Assembly (NCBI GenBank): GCA_020630805.1
Contig: JAHDIM010000006.1
Location: 9,293 to 53,379, forward strand
Direction of reading: 5' to 3'
DNA from: Anaerolineales bacterium
GTDB taxonomy: Bacteria > Chloroflexota > Anaerolineae > Anaerolineales > UBA6668
Length of the DNA: 44,087 nt
Part shown: positions 7,273 through 15,818 of the stretch, one piece after another
Position numbering within the stretch: the stretch's first letter is position 1
Layout: every line of letters begins with the position of its first letter
Notes under the pieces: model-generated
The model's database searches: none
What the model saw: only the letters and a program-made list of their open reading frames with translations
Told to the model about the DNA's origin: nothing
Made by a program: the position numbers and the translations under genes

Positions 7273-8633
7273 AATCTTGCAGCGGTATTGTGTTTTTCAA
7301 TCATCATGCCCACGTCAAGCATGGTGGGCTGGCCGTCTTTGACAAGCTGTTTGCCATTCACAATTGCCAAACTGACATTTGGCGGATAACAGAACACTAA
7401 AGCAGACACGGGGTCATGCACGGCGCCACCTGAGAATCCAATTTGGTTTAGGTCAAACGCAATGATGTCGGCGGCCATGTTGGGTGCCAATGCCCCAATG
7501 TCATCGCGGCCAAGGACTGTCGCACCGCCTAGCGTTGCAATTTCTAATGCTTCACGCGCATCCATGGCGTGTGGATTGCCCATCACGCGCTGAAGGAGCA
7601 TAGTCTGCCGGACCTCACTGAGCATATGACTGCTGTCATTGCTGGCGCTGCCATCTACGCCAAGACCGACGTTTACGCCTGCATCACGCATGGCGCGGAC
7701 TGGGGCAATGCCGCTGGCTAAGCGCATGTTGCTAGTGGGACAGTGGGCCAGTCCAGTACAAGTGTGTGCAAAGTTATTGATCTCGTGTTCATTGAGATGG
7801 ACACAGTGCGCGTGCCAGACGTCATCCCCAAGCCAGTTGAGTTCTTCTGCATAATTACCAGGTCGATACCCAAAGCGTTCCAGACAGAAATCTTCTTCAT
7901 CTTTTGTTTCGGCGAGGTGGGTGTGCAAATGCACATTCATCTCGGAGCCAAACGAGCGCGCAAGGGCGGCGCTTTCGCGCATTAAGTCTGCGGTGACGGA
8001 GAACGGACTGCAAGGCGCAATGACGACACGGTGTAACGCATAGCGATTTGGGTCATGATATGTTTCCACAACCCGCTGCGAGTCTTTTAGAATGTCTGGC
8101 TCTTTCTCCACGACTGAGTCAGGTGGGAGGCCGCCGTCACTTTCGCCAAGGCTCATACTGCCGCGCGCGCCATGAAACCGAACCCCGACCGTCTCTGCCG
8201 CTGCAAATTGGTCATCTAGACGCGAGCCGTTGGGCCAGAGGTAGTGATGGTCACTACTCGTCGTACAGCCGCTGAGCAGCAATTCCGTGAGTGCCAACTG
8301 GGTACTGATGAACACAGCATCTGGCGTGAGGTTGGCCCAGATGGGATACAACGTTTTGAGCCAGTCAAACAGCACGGCATTTTGGGCTGCTGGCACAACG
8401 CGGGTCAAGGTTTGGTAGAAGTGATGATGCGTGTTGACGAATCCGGGTAACACAATCTTGCCGCTGGCATCGATAGTCTCATCGGCCTGATCAAGATAGC
8501 TGGCAGGGATGTCTGGCGTTGCGCCAACCCAGTGGATGGCGTTATCACGATAGACAACAGCGCCATTCGGAATTTCACGCCGATCGGCATCCATGGTGAC
8601 CAGCATCGTGGCGTTTTTTAGAATTGTGAGCAT
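7254..8633 (-). CDS. 8-oxoguanine deaminase-type amidohydrolase
   Basis: This 459-residue protein is an amidohydrolase-superfamily deaminase of the AtzA/TrzN-like group. Metal motifs are NTHHHFYQTLTRVVP, the His pair in VHLHTHLAETKDEE, HAHCVHLNEHE and GLGVDGSASNDSSHM. The segment GARGSMSLGESDGGLPPD matches what I know of bacterial 8-oxoguanine deaminases, which release urate and ammonia. Its place between xanthine dehydrogenase and the urate pathway fits a second feed into urate. Guanine deaminase is the main alternative. Its C-terminal end runs into the heptamer repeat array, which provides the stop codon, so the tail is probably not ancestral. Confidence 0.85.
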   Translation of the reverse strand: MLTILKNATMLVTMDADRREIPNGAVVYRDNAIHWVGATPDIPASYLDQADETIDASGKIVLPGFVNTHHHFYQTLTRVVPAAQNAVLFDWLKTLYPIWANLTPDAVFISTQLALTELLLSGCTTSSDHHYLWPNGSRLDDQFAAAETVGVRFHGARGSMSLGESDGGLPPDSVVEKEPDILKDSQRVVETYHDPNRYALHRVVIAPCSPFSVTADLMRESAALARSFGSEMNVHLHTHLAETKDEEDFCLERFGYRPGNYAEELNWLGDDVWHAHCVHLNEHEINNFAHTCTGLAHCPTSNMRLASGIAPVRAMRDAGVNVGLGVDGSASNDSSHMLSEVRQTMLLQRVMGNPHAMDAREALEIATLGGATVLGRDDIGALAPNMAADIIAFDLNQIGFSGGAVHDPVSALVFCYPPNVSLAIVNGKQLVKDGQPTMLDVGMMIEKHNTAARLLIADS

Positions 8634-8642
8634 TGGAATGAT

Positions 8643-8724
8643 GTTGCGAGTTGTGAGTCTGAGTTACGAGTAGCAGTAAGTGTCTGAAGCAAGCTTCGGA
8701 ACTCGCAACTCAGGCTCGTAACTG
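8643..8724. repeat. Inverted-repeat element, GAGTTRCGAG family
   Basis: GTTGCGAGTTGTGAGTCTG and GAGTTACGAG on the left (8643-8670) are answered by GAACTCGCAACTCAGGCTCG (8699-8718) on the right, around a central GAAGC-AA-GCTTC. It separates two minus-strand genes. It also overlaps the last codons of the Mo subunit gene: QLRA and the TGA are read from the repeat arm. Confidence 0.75.
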
Positions 8725-10944
8725 TTTTTGCTTTATGCCAGCTACAATTTTACTGGGCGTTAGCGGAATTTCATCAAACCAAACGCCGGTTGCATCATAG
8801 AGTGCTGCAGTAATGGCGGGTGCAACGGGAATAAACGGCATTTCGGCCATGCCGCGGGCGCCCCAAGGGCCTTGCGGGTCAGGAATTTCAAGGATGACCG
8901 AATCAACGCGCTCTGGAATGTCCAGAATGCCAGGGATGAGATACGAACTAAAACGCGGATTTGTAATGCGTCCTGCTTGAATATGTAAGTTCTCAGTCAC
9001 GGCATAGCCATAGGCTTGGACTGCACCGCCTTCAATTTGTCCTTCAACTTGTTGCGGATTGAGCGCATACCCAACATCATTGGCTGAAATGAGGCGTTCA
9101 ATATGAATGTGGCCTGTTTCAACATCGACCACAAGATCAACTGCTTGAGCGACATAGCCAAACGTAATATTGCCGTCACCCTTGCCTGTTTCGTAATCGA
9201 GCGCGGTTGTGGCGCGTGGCGTGTAACGAAGGTGCCCAATGGCGGGACGTTCTTCATCGTTCCATTGTTCAAGCGCTTTTTCAGCGGCGCCCTTAATGGC
9301 ATTTCCGGCCATAAAGGTCATGCGCGACGCAGATGAAGAGCCAGAGTCACCCGTCTCACCAGTGTCGGACACAATCATCTGCACCTTGCTAATGTCAACA
9401 TTCGTTGCCCGTGCGGCCATCTGTTTGAAGACGGTGTGCGCGCCTTGCCCAAGATCAGCACCCGCATGGCGGCAAATGACCTTCTCAATTTCAGCTTCTC
9501 CATAAATTTCAATCGTTGCTTCGCAGCGCTCTGGAAAGCCATAGGAGAAGCCAACGTTTTTGAAGGCAATGGCATAGCCACGCCCATGGCGCATGGCTTT
9601 AGGGTTGGGTGGCAACGATGCAAAACTGCTCGGTGGCGTACTCTCTACAAGTGGACGTTGGGCGGCGGCTGCGCAAGCATCCAATACGTCTGGGAGGCTA
9701 ACCGCGGGAGGCATGGGGACCTGCGTAATTTGCAGACTCTCTTGGGTAAGACAGTTGAGCTGCCGAATTTCAACGGGATCCATATCTAGTGCGGCAGCGA
9801 GTTTGTTCATCTGATTTTCAGCGACAAAGGCACCTTGTGGCGCCCCAAAGCCACGGTAGGCACCACCGGGGACGGCTGTGGTATAGACTGCATAGCTATC
9901 AATGTGTGCATTCGGAATGTTATAGGCGCCACCGACGGTGATATGCAAGTTGCCAAGCACTTTGTTGCTGGTGTAGTTGTAGGCGCCGGCATCTAAATGG
10001 ACTTCTGCTTCGACGGCTGTGATCAGTCCGGCCTTCGTTGCGCCCCAGCGAGTTTTGACTTGGGCTGCGTGGCGCTTGTGATGTCCAACAATGCTTTCTT
10101 CGCGACTCCACTGCGTCCGAATAGGGCGCTTGATGCCTTTTTTAGCCAGCTTCTGGGCGGCTAAGCACATCACAATTTGTAAGGAATTGTCTTCGCGCCC
10201 ACCAAACGCGCCACCGATTGCCGGGTAAATCACCCGGACTTGGTCACGGGGTAGATCCAGCGCGTGGGCAATTTGCTCTTGGTCTTCGTGTGCCCACTGG
10301 CCCGCAATTTCTACTGTGAGGCGCCCTTGATCATCCACATAGCTGACGGCTGCTTCCGGCTGGAGATAAGCGTGCTCTTGATGCGGCACTCTGTAGCTGC
10401 CTTCAATAATGACATCGGCTTGCTCCCAGCCAGCGTCCATGTCGCCTTTCCGGATTTTTAGCTGATAGTAAGCGTTGCTGTCTTTACCGTTTTCTGGATG
10501 TAGCAAGGCGTCCGTCTCAAGCGCTGCATCCACGTTGTCAAAGAGCGGTCGTTGTTCCCACTCAATGTCAATTAGACTTGCAGCGTGACGGGCAATTTGT
10601 TCCGTTTCTGCCACGACAAAGGCAACATGGTCGGCTTCCCAGCGGCTTATGTCACTTGGAACATCGCTTCTGCCGGTGGCGTTGAGACCAATCAGAACGG
10701 GTTGATCATTAAGCGTGAGGCCATATTCGTTGACGGGGACATCTGCGGCGGTCAGGATCAGATGGACACCTTCAAGTGATTCGGCTTTTGAAATATCCAT
10801 CTCCAGCATTCGGGCATGCGGCTGATTGCTAAACACAACTATGCCGTGCAGCATGGCTTCGGCTTGAATATCACCAGGATAATTCGTTATCCCCGTAACT
10901 TTTCCAACTGCATCGATCCTTTTTTCTGAAATGCCAAGAGACAT
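8710..10944 (-). CDS. pucD: Xanthine dehydrogenase, molybdenum-binding subunit
   Basis: This ~744-residue protein is the large Mo-cofactor subunit of the xanthine oxidase family. An N-terminal a/b-hammerhead begins with GISEKRIDAVGKVTG. Mo-cofactor-contacting loops follow: GGAFGGREDNSLQ, AYRGFGAPQGAF and GADLGQGAHTVFKQMAARA. A C-terminal GARGMAEMPFIPVAPAI contains the catalytic-base Glu region. With the FAD/2Fe-2S protein it should hydroxylate hypoxanthine or xanthine to urate in the cytosol. I chose ATG 10944, preceded by AAAGGAGACC. This ATG shares one base with the TAA of the upstream gene (TAATG), so the two are translationally coupled. No XdhC-type maturation factor is visible in the window. 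The extreme C-terminus is encoded by a repeat. Confidence 0.92.
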   Translation of the reverse strand: MSLGISEKRIDAVGKVTGITNYPGDIQAEAMLHGIVVFSNQPHARMLEMDISKAESLEGVHLILTAADVPVNEYGLTLNDQPVLIGLNATGRSDVPSDISRWEADHVAFVVAETEQIARHAASLIDIEWEQRPLFDNVDAALETDALLHPENGKDSNAYYQLKIRKGDMDAGWEQADVIIEGSYRVPHQEHAYLQPEAAVSYVDDQGRLTVEIAGQWAHEDQEQIAHALDLPRDQVRVIYPAIGGAFGGREDNSLQIVMCLAAQKLAKKGIKRPIRTQWSREESIVGHHKRHAAQVKTRWGATKAGLITAVEAEVHLDAGAYNYTSNKVLGNLHITVGGAYNIPNAHIDSYAVYTTAVPGGAYRGFGAPQGAFVAENQMNKLAAALDMDPVEIRQLNCLTQESLQITQVPMPPAVSLPDVLDACAAAAQRPLVESTPPSSFASLPPNPKAMRHGRGYAIAFKNVGFSYGFPERCEATIEIYGEAEIEKVICRHAGADLGQGAHTVFKQMAARATNVDISKVQMIVSDTGETGDSGSSSASRMTFMAGNAIKGAAEKALEQWNDEERPAIGHLRYTPRATTALDYETGKGDGNITFGYVAQAVDLVVDVETGHIHIERLISANDVGYALNPQQVEGQIEGGAVQAYGYAVTENLHIQAGRITNPRFSSYLIPGILDIPERVDSVILEIPDPQGPWGARGMAEMPFIPVAPAITAALYDATGVWFDEIPLTPSKIVAGIKQKQLRA

Positions 10945-12401
10945 TACTTGGTCTCCTTTGCACATGCTTCCATTGCATCAATGATCTTGTAATAGCCGGT
11001 ACAGCGACACAGATTGCCGCTAAAGCCTTGTTTGATTTGTTCTTTTGTTGGCGTCGGGTTCTTTTCTAAAAGCTTGGCACCCGACATCAAAAATCCGGGA
11101 ATACAGTATCCGCATTGCACGGCGCCGCATTCGACGAATGCGTGTTGCAATGGATGCAGTTGTTCTTCCTTGCCAAGTCCTTCAATTGTGACAATATCTG
11201 CTTGGTGGGCTCTGGTGGCTGGAACAAGACAGCCCATGACGGCCATGCCATCTAAATACACGGTGCAGGCACCACATTCCCCTTCGGCGCAGCCTTCTTT
11301 TGTGCCAGTGAGTTTGCCCTCTTCGCGAAGCCAATCTAAAAGTGTCACATTTGTGCCGTGCGCAGCGCTAAAGTCTTGGCCATTGAGCGTGGTTTCAATG
11401 ACTGCGGATTCAGTGTGGGATACCGAATATTGTGTCCCAGTCGGATAGGTGCCATCACTAGTATCTCCCCACAGTAACGCCGGATCTTGCGGCCAAGTTT
11501 CGGCCTGACGCCCGTCGCGGAGAGCCTCTAAGGCGCGACTTACCATCACCGCAATGAGATCTGTTCGATACTCAGCCGTGCCGCGGAAATCATCAATGGG
11601 AGACGGCGTCTGCGCTGCCAGTTTCGCGGCTTGACGAATAGTGCCATCAGTTAGATTTTGATCAATGAGATACGTTTCAGCGCGTGGGGCGGTAATGATG
11701 GTCGGTGCCACGCTACCAAGCGCAATGCGGGCGTCACTAATAATGTTCCCGAAGTCATAAGTCAGCACAATGGCCAGGTGGACTACTGAAATAGCTTGGG
11801 CGCGGCGTAATCCTAGCTTGACATACATTCCGCGTTGGGCGGCTGTGAGTGCTGGAAACGATACCTTTGTGACCATTTCATCTGCCTTGAGCTTAGTGCG
11901 TCGTACGCCTAAGTAGAACTCGTGAATTGGCACACTGCGGCTCCCTTTGGCGGAGACAATTGTTAGTGTGGCCTGCAGCGCCGTCAACGCAGAGATAGTG
12001 TCGTTGGCCGGGCTAGCGGTCACTAAGTTGCCGACAATAGTGGCCCGATTTCGTAATTGCGGGGACCCAACTTCCCAGCAGGCCTGCGCCAAAGGTAAGG
12101 CGCGTTTGACGCACAACTCTGAAGCCACGACTTGGTTATGTGTGACCAGTGCGCCAATATGAATGATGCCAGCTTCGTCTAGCGTGATGGTATTTAGATC
12201 TGGAATCCGCGTGATGTCGATGAGCGTTTGTAGACGGGGCGCGTGCTGATTCCGGTCTAATTCTGGAATTAGATCTGTTCCGCCAGCAATGAGTTTGGCA
12301 CTCTCTCCATAGCGACTAAGTAATTGCAGTGCTGTTGCCAAGCTTGCTGGGGTTTCAACTGTTTGGATATTGGCAGTATGCGTTTGAATTGGATGCATCA
12401 T
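10944..12401 (-). CDS. Xanthine dehydrogenase FAD-binding and 2Fe-2S fusion subunit
   Basis: This 485-residue protein fuses two electron-transfer modules. Residues ~10-290 are the FAD-binding domain, with [16 protein letters not shown] and [20 protein letters not shown]. Residues ~330-485 are the [2Fe-2S] unit: plant-type ferredoxin Cys residues in [15 protein letters not shown] (plus a later Cys), then the helical domain with CGYCIPGF and NLCRCTGYY. All eight cluster Cys positions appear present. The order FAD then 2Fe-2S is the reverse of the usual XdhA order. The gene is first in an operon with the Mo subunit. The start has two adjacent ATG codons; the first is used here. Substrate assignment to xanthine rests on the neighbouring urate pathway. 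Confidence 0.92.
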   Translation of the reverse strand: MMHPIQTHTANIQTVETPASLATALQLLSRYGESAKLIAGGTDLIPELDRNQHAPRLQTLIDITRIPDLNTITLDEAGIIHIGALVTHNQVVASELCVKRALPLAQACWEVGSPQLRNRATIVGNLVTASPANDTISALTALQATLTIVSAKGSRSVPIHEFYLGVRRTKLKADEMVTKVSFPALTAAQRGMYVKLGLRRAQAISVVHLAIVLTYDFGNIISDARIALGSVAPTIITAPRAETYLIDQNLTDGTIRQAAKLAAQTPSPIDDFRGTAEYRTDLIAVMVSRALEALRDGRQAETWPQDPALLWGDTSDGTYPTGTQYSVSHTESAVIETTLNGQDFSAAHGTNVTLLDWLREEGKLTGTKEGCAEGECGACTVYLDGMAVMGCLVPATRAHQADIVTIEGLGKEEQLHPLQHAFVECGAVQCGYCIPGFLMSGAKLLEKNPTPTKEQIKQGFSGNLCRCTGYYKIIDAMEACAKETK

Positions 12402-12728
12402 GGCGCTCTAACTTCTCTGAAGATTAAAGCTCATGATACATGAAAGTTGGCTGATTCTAAATACTTTGAAAGGCTGTAATCTCATTATTATGACAACATG
12501 GTGTCGTACAAAAATTAGTGGATTCGGTGAATCTTGTAGCGCTATAGGTTGCTGCTTCATTTTTCTTATCCAGAGTGTGAAATTTATGGTACTATCATTT
12601 CGCAATAATTTGTTTTGAAAGATTCAAATATATTTTGTTTTTAGTTTTAGAAACACTGAGTTACTTTTTTCTGTAAAGCAAGTTCTTGAATATAAGAACA
12701 TGTGCATAATGAGTATTAGAGAATAGCC
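12402..12728. other. Divergent intergenic region, no gene seen
   Basis: These 327 AT-rich bases separate the divergent xanthine dehydrogenase operon and the 151-residue gene. Two short frames overlap each other on opposite strands, but neither looks coding. It should hold promoters for both directions. One clear palindrome is at 12682-12699. Confidence 0.6.
12682..12699. promoter_or_regulatory. Palindrome GTTCTT-N6-AAGAAC, possible operator
   Basis: GTTCTT (12682-12687) and AAGAAC (12694-12699) form an 18-bp interrupted palindrome about 30 bases upstream of the ATG at 12729. A weak promoter (TTCTTG, 18-nt spacer, TAATGA) would overlap it, so a repressor bound here would block transcription. 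The regulator is unknown; autoregulation by the downstream protein is possible. Confidence 0.35.
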
Positions 12729-13184
12729 ATGAATATTGTTGAGCTTGAGCATAGGTTGACCCGCCTGCTTGCGTTAGTGGAAGCCAATCGATTCACGCAG
12801 TCGATTAGTAAAAATCGCGGTTATTTTCGGCAAGCTTTGCGGGCTTGTAGAGATGCTCTCGAAGCAGAAACTTCAATAGAAGGAAAGCGAGAAATTATGC
12901 GCATGCGTCAAACTATTCAAGACCGCTCACTGGTATTCAATGCGGAAACAGATGTGCTTGAACTCGTGACAAGGATGGATGCTGACCGATGGTATCCGTT
13001 TTTGGAGTTGCCAGATCAAGTTGAAACCCAACGACAAAAGGCAACTGGAATTACGCGTCGGTTAGTGAGTAATGGGCTGGTGACGCGTCGTAGAGGGCGC
13101 GACAAGAGCTATGAAGTGCTGGTAGCGCCGTCAATGCAGAGCTTGGCGAAGGAAGAACTGATAGCACGCGCAAAAGGAAATTGA
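12729..13184 (+). CDS. Hypothetical protein, possible winged-helix C-terminus
   Basis: I do not recognise this 151-residue, basic, helix-rich protein. The N-terminal ~80 residues look like two or three helices. The segment ITRRLVSNGLVTRRRGRDKS (residues ~101-120) resembles the recognition helix and wing of a winged-helix DNA-binding domain, but the match is weak. There is no signal peptide or membrane segment. It is a single-gene unit: a palindrome lies upstream, and a strong hairpin terminator follows at 13248. Confidence 0.7.
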   Translation: MNIVELEHRLTRLLALVEANRFTQSISKNRGYFRQALRACRDALEAETSIEGKREIMRMRQTIQDRSLVFNAETDVLELVTRMDADRWYPFLELPDQVETQRQKATGITRRLVSNGLVTRRRGRDKSYEVLVAPSMQSLAKEELIARAKGN

Positions 13185-13247
13185 CATCGTATTTATTTCT
13201 GAGTTTTTGTTGCGAAACACTTAGCCTAAAAAAATATGCAAAGTTGA

Positions 13248-13286
13248 CTGCTCGGAAGCAAAAATGCTTCTGAGCAGTTTTGTTTT
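13248..13286 (+). terminator. Rho-independent terminator after 12729-13184
   Basis: The stem CTGCTC-G-GAAGC / GCTTC-T-GAGCAG has a 6-nt AAAAAT loop and one mismatch, followed by TTTTGTTTT. Confidence 0.85.
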
Positions 13287-13384
13287 AAGTCGATTTACAT
13301 GCCATGTCAGAAATTGTCATAACTTTTAACAGAATTTCAACCTAAGTTAGAGAAAAGTTAGTTTCGTATTGGTATCTTTTACAA

Positions 13385-14197
13385 ATGGCTCTCAAAACTC
13401 CTGTGCTTAATGCGTATAAAACCGAAAAATTACGAATTGTGTTCGACTTCCGCCATTGGGTGGTGCGAATAGGATTGTTGCGGAGCATTGTCATTGTGGT
13501 AATTGTCTCCACCGTGGCATCGATTTTTCTCACATTTCTAGTGGCATGGATTTTGGGAGATTTGAATGCAGAGTCGCTGCTGCACGTGCTGATGTATACC
13601 ACTACGCTTCCGTTGATCATCTCAGGCCCGGTAGCGTTGCCTTTCATGCGGATTTTGTTTCATCTTGACATGTTGGAAAATGAAATGCGTCAATTGGCAA
13701 GTATCGATTCATTGACTGGGGTGCTCAATCGGCGCTTGTTTTTGAGTCAAGCGCAACAGTATACGCAATTTGCGCGGCGCGAATATATGGCTTTTTCGAT
13801 CATTCTCATGGATCTAGATGATTTCAAAATGATCAACGATACATATGGCCATGATTGTGGCGATCGGGTTTTGAAAAATATTGGTGACACGATTAATAAC
13901 ACCTTGCGTGAAAGCGACTTCGCAGGCCGATTTGGCGGTGAAGAATTCGCGTTCTTGTTACCAAATACGAAAAAAGAAGCTGCGATGCATTTTATTGATC
14001 GTTTGCAACAAAATATTCGGAATGCGCCAGTGTTCTATGATGGCACTGAAATTAGTGTAACGGCTAGTATGGGCGTTGTGGACTATATTCCTGGCGTCAA
14101 TACAGACCTGCGAACTTTGATCCATTTGGCAGATCAGGCGATGTATGAAGCAAAGCGCAGCGGGAAAGACAACGTCTGCTTCGGGAACTGTCACTGA
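13385..14197 (+). CDS. Membrane-anchored diguanylate cyclase (GGDEF)
   Basis: This 270-residue protein has an N-terminal membrane anchor with two hydrophobic segments (roughly residues 33-57 and 67-90), then a GGDEF domain from about residue 105 to the end. The active-site motif is RFGGEEF, a functional variant of GGDEF. The inhibitory I-site RESD lies exactly five residues before it, so product inhibition by cyclic di-GMP is expected. DLDDFKMINDTYGHDCGD carries the metal and substrate-binding residues. It makes cyclic di-GMP from two GTP. There is no separate periplasmic sensory domain, so its input is unclear. Confidence 0.93.
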   Translation: MALKTPVLNAYKTEKLRIVFDFRHWVVRIGLLRSIVIVVIVSTVASIFLTFLVAWILGDLNAESLLHVLMYTTTLPLIISGPVALPFMRILFHLDMLENEMRQLASIDSLTGVLNRRLFLSQAQQYTQFARREYMAFSIILMDLDDFKMINDTYGHDCGDRVLKNIGDTINNTLRESDFAGRFGGEEFAFLLPNTKKEAAMHFIDRLQQNIRNAPVFYDGTEISVTASMGVVDYIPGVNTDLRTLIHLADQAMYEAKRSGKDNVCFGNCH

Positions 14198-14267
14198 TAA
14201 CTATTTGTATTGGTAGTGTTAGCCAGCGCACACAGCAGAAAATAGCACATAGAGTAGGGAGGTAAGC

Positions 14268-15113
14268 ATGACACAACGTCAATATAGAGTATTTGCAGGT
14301 AAATTCCATGTCACGGGTTATTCACCAGACGGTGACTCCATCCGTTTTGAGCCGGACACGCCACGTGAATTTGTTGAGTTCTTGCACATTCGCCCTAAAC
14401 GCAAGAACAAATTCCAACTCCGATTAGAAGCGATTGATGCGCTCGAAACGCATTATGAAGGGTATATGCAACCTCGTATGGCTGCTATTCGAGCGTTGGA
14501 ACATTTGCTAGAACGGCTTGACATTTCAGACATTGAATACAGCATGCTGGGAGACTTAGTGGTGTCTGCTAATGATGCCAAAGAAGGCTTTGTCTTGACC
14601 CGCTCAGTCGATACCTTCAAACGACCAATTGTGTATATCTTCCCAAAGCATGGGCATGGACTGGACGTCACCCGTGCTTATGATGCTGAACTGGTCCCGA
14701 TTGAACAAAGCGTCAATTTTCAGATGGCTGCTGAAGGGCATGTGTATCCAACGTTTTATAACACCATGCATCCACACTTTCTGCGGACCTTCCAAGCAGC
14801 CTGTAAAAATGCGCGTGAGTTGCATCGGGGGCTGTGGTTTTACGATAAGACGTCCGAGTTTGATATTTCAGACTTAGATGCCATCCAAACTGAGTTTGTA
14901 ATCTTGCCAAAATTGTTTCGCCGGATTGTAAAGTTCGCTAGTAAGAATCCAACGCTGGCTGACTTGAAGGACTATTTGAAACGAAATGGCGGCTCTTTAT
15001 ATGTGGAAGGGCAAACGAAAGGGGAAGGATTTTGGCGTGCCATTGACTATGATGTCGAACGGCACATTGTCCGTCTCATGAAACACCCCGAAGAATTGGT
15101 GTTCAAACCATAA
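14268..15113 (+). CDS. Staphylococcal nuclease-like (SNase) domain protein
   Basis: This 281-residue protein carries an SNase-like fold in the N-terminal two thirds. PDGDSIRF corresponds to the first Ca-binding Asp region. RLEAIDALETHY aligns with the SNase RLLLVDTPE motif, so the Arg, Asp and Glu of the active site are conserved, with Ala replacing Thr. FKRPIVYIF may supply the second active-site Arg, and ACKNARELHRGLW fits the C-terminal SNase helix (AR..GLW). No signal peptide is visible, so it is probably cytosolic. The C-terminal ~80 residues are unassigned. AGGGAGGT six bases upstream of the ATG is a strong ribosome-binding site. The stop overlaps a very strong terminator. Catalytic activity is inferred. 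Confidence 0.7.
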   Translation: MTQRQYRVFAGKFHVTGYSPDGDSIRFEPDTPREFVEFLHIRPKRKNKFQLRLEAIDALETHYEGYMQPRMAAIRALEHLLERLDISDIEYSMLGDLVVSANDAKEGFVLTRSVDTFKRPIVYIFPKHGHGLDVTRAYDAELVPIEQSVNFQMAAEGHVYPTFYNTMHPHFLRTFQAACKNARELHRGLWFYDKTSEFDISDLDAIQTEFVILPKLFRRIVKFASKNPTLADLKDYLKRNGGSLYVEGQTKGEGFWRAIDYDVERHIVRLMKHPEELVFKP

Positions 15114-15158
15114 ACAAAAACGGTGTTCGTCAAACTGAAACGAACACCGTTTTTGTTT
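15112..15158. terminator. Bidirectional rho-independent terminator
   Basis: A perfect 19-bp stem runs from 15112-15130 (AAACAAAAACGGTGTTCGT) to 15140-15158, with a 9-nt loop. A tracts on one side and T tracts on the other let it serve both the plus-strand nuclease gene and the convergent DUF2237 gene. Confidence 0.95.
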
Positions 15159-15168
15159 AAGATTGGTT

Positions 15169-15567
15169 CTATTTGTCGCTATCTACGGCGTATTCTTTTA
15201 GAACGTCCAAGCTTGCATATTCCAGCATTTTTTCATGCGTGGCCTCTAGTTTGATCTTAGGTGCCATTCCAGCCTCGTACGCCTCAACCCAGCGGGCGGC
15301 GCACAAGCACCAGCAGTCCCCTTCTTTCAACCCCGGAAATCGATACTGCGGTAGCGGGGTGCTGAGATCGTTGCCACGTGCTTTTGAGAAAGCCAGAAAT
15401 TCCTCCGTCACTTGTGCGCAAGTCGTGTGTACCCCTCTGTCTTGCGGCCCTGTCTTGCAAGATCCATCGCGATAAAACCCAGTTAAGGGCGATTTGCAAC
15501 ACGTCTTGAGCTCCGTGCCAAGTACATTGCGCGTAATTTTTCGTCCAGTTCCGTTTGATGATGTCAT
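15169..15567 (-). CDS. DUF2237 family protein
   Basis: This 132-residue protein matches the DUF2237 family of small cysteine-rich bacterial proteins of unknown function. Recognisable segments are NVLGTELKTCCKSPLTGFYR, GVHTTCAQVTEEFLAFSK and FPGLKEGDCWCLCAARW, with conserved Cys residues that could bind a metal or form disulfides. The C-terminal helix resembles HEKMLEYASLDVLKEYA of the family. The start ATG at 15567 is slightly upstream of the conserved part. It stands alone, convergent with the nuclease gene across a shared terminator. Confidence 0.88.
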   Translation of the reverse strand: MTSSNGTGRKITRNVLGTELKTCCKSPLTGFYRDGSCKTGPQDRGVHTTCAQVTEEFLAFSKARGNDLSTPLPQYRFPGLKEGDCWCLCAARWVEAYEAGMAPKIKLEATHEKMLEYASLDVLKEYAVDSDK

Positions 15568-15818
15568 AAGGATGTTTTACCACGGGTGAGTGAAATTAGC
15601 AGAAGCAGTATTCTATTTGTTTTTGTTGGCACCTTTACTCATTCATCAGATTGGACCAATCTTTGAGTTACGCTCAGCGACTGCTCTTTCTGATTCTCAT
15701 ATTCAACGCGCATTCGCTTTGATATTAGTGTGTTCTTTTATTCCAACATTAGAAATCTCCGCTATAAACTTATCCTCTGATCATTTCGCTGTGAGCAACA
15801 CTTTATATAATCCGCCGC

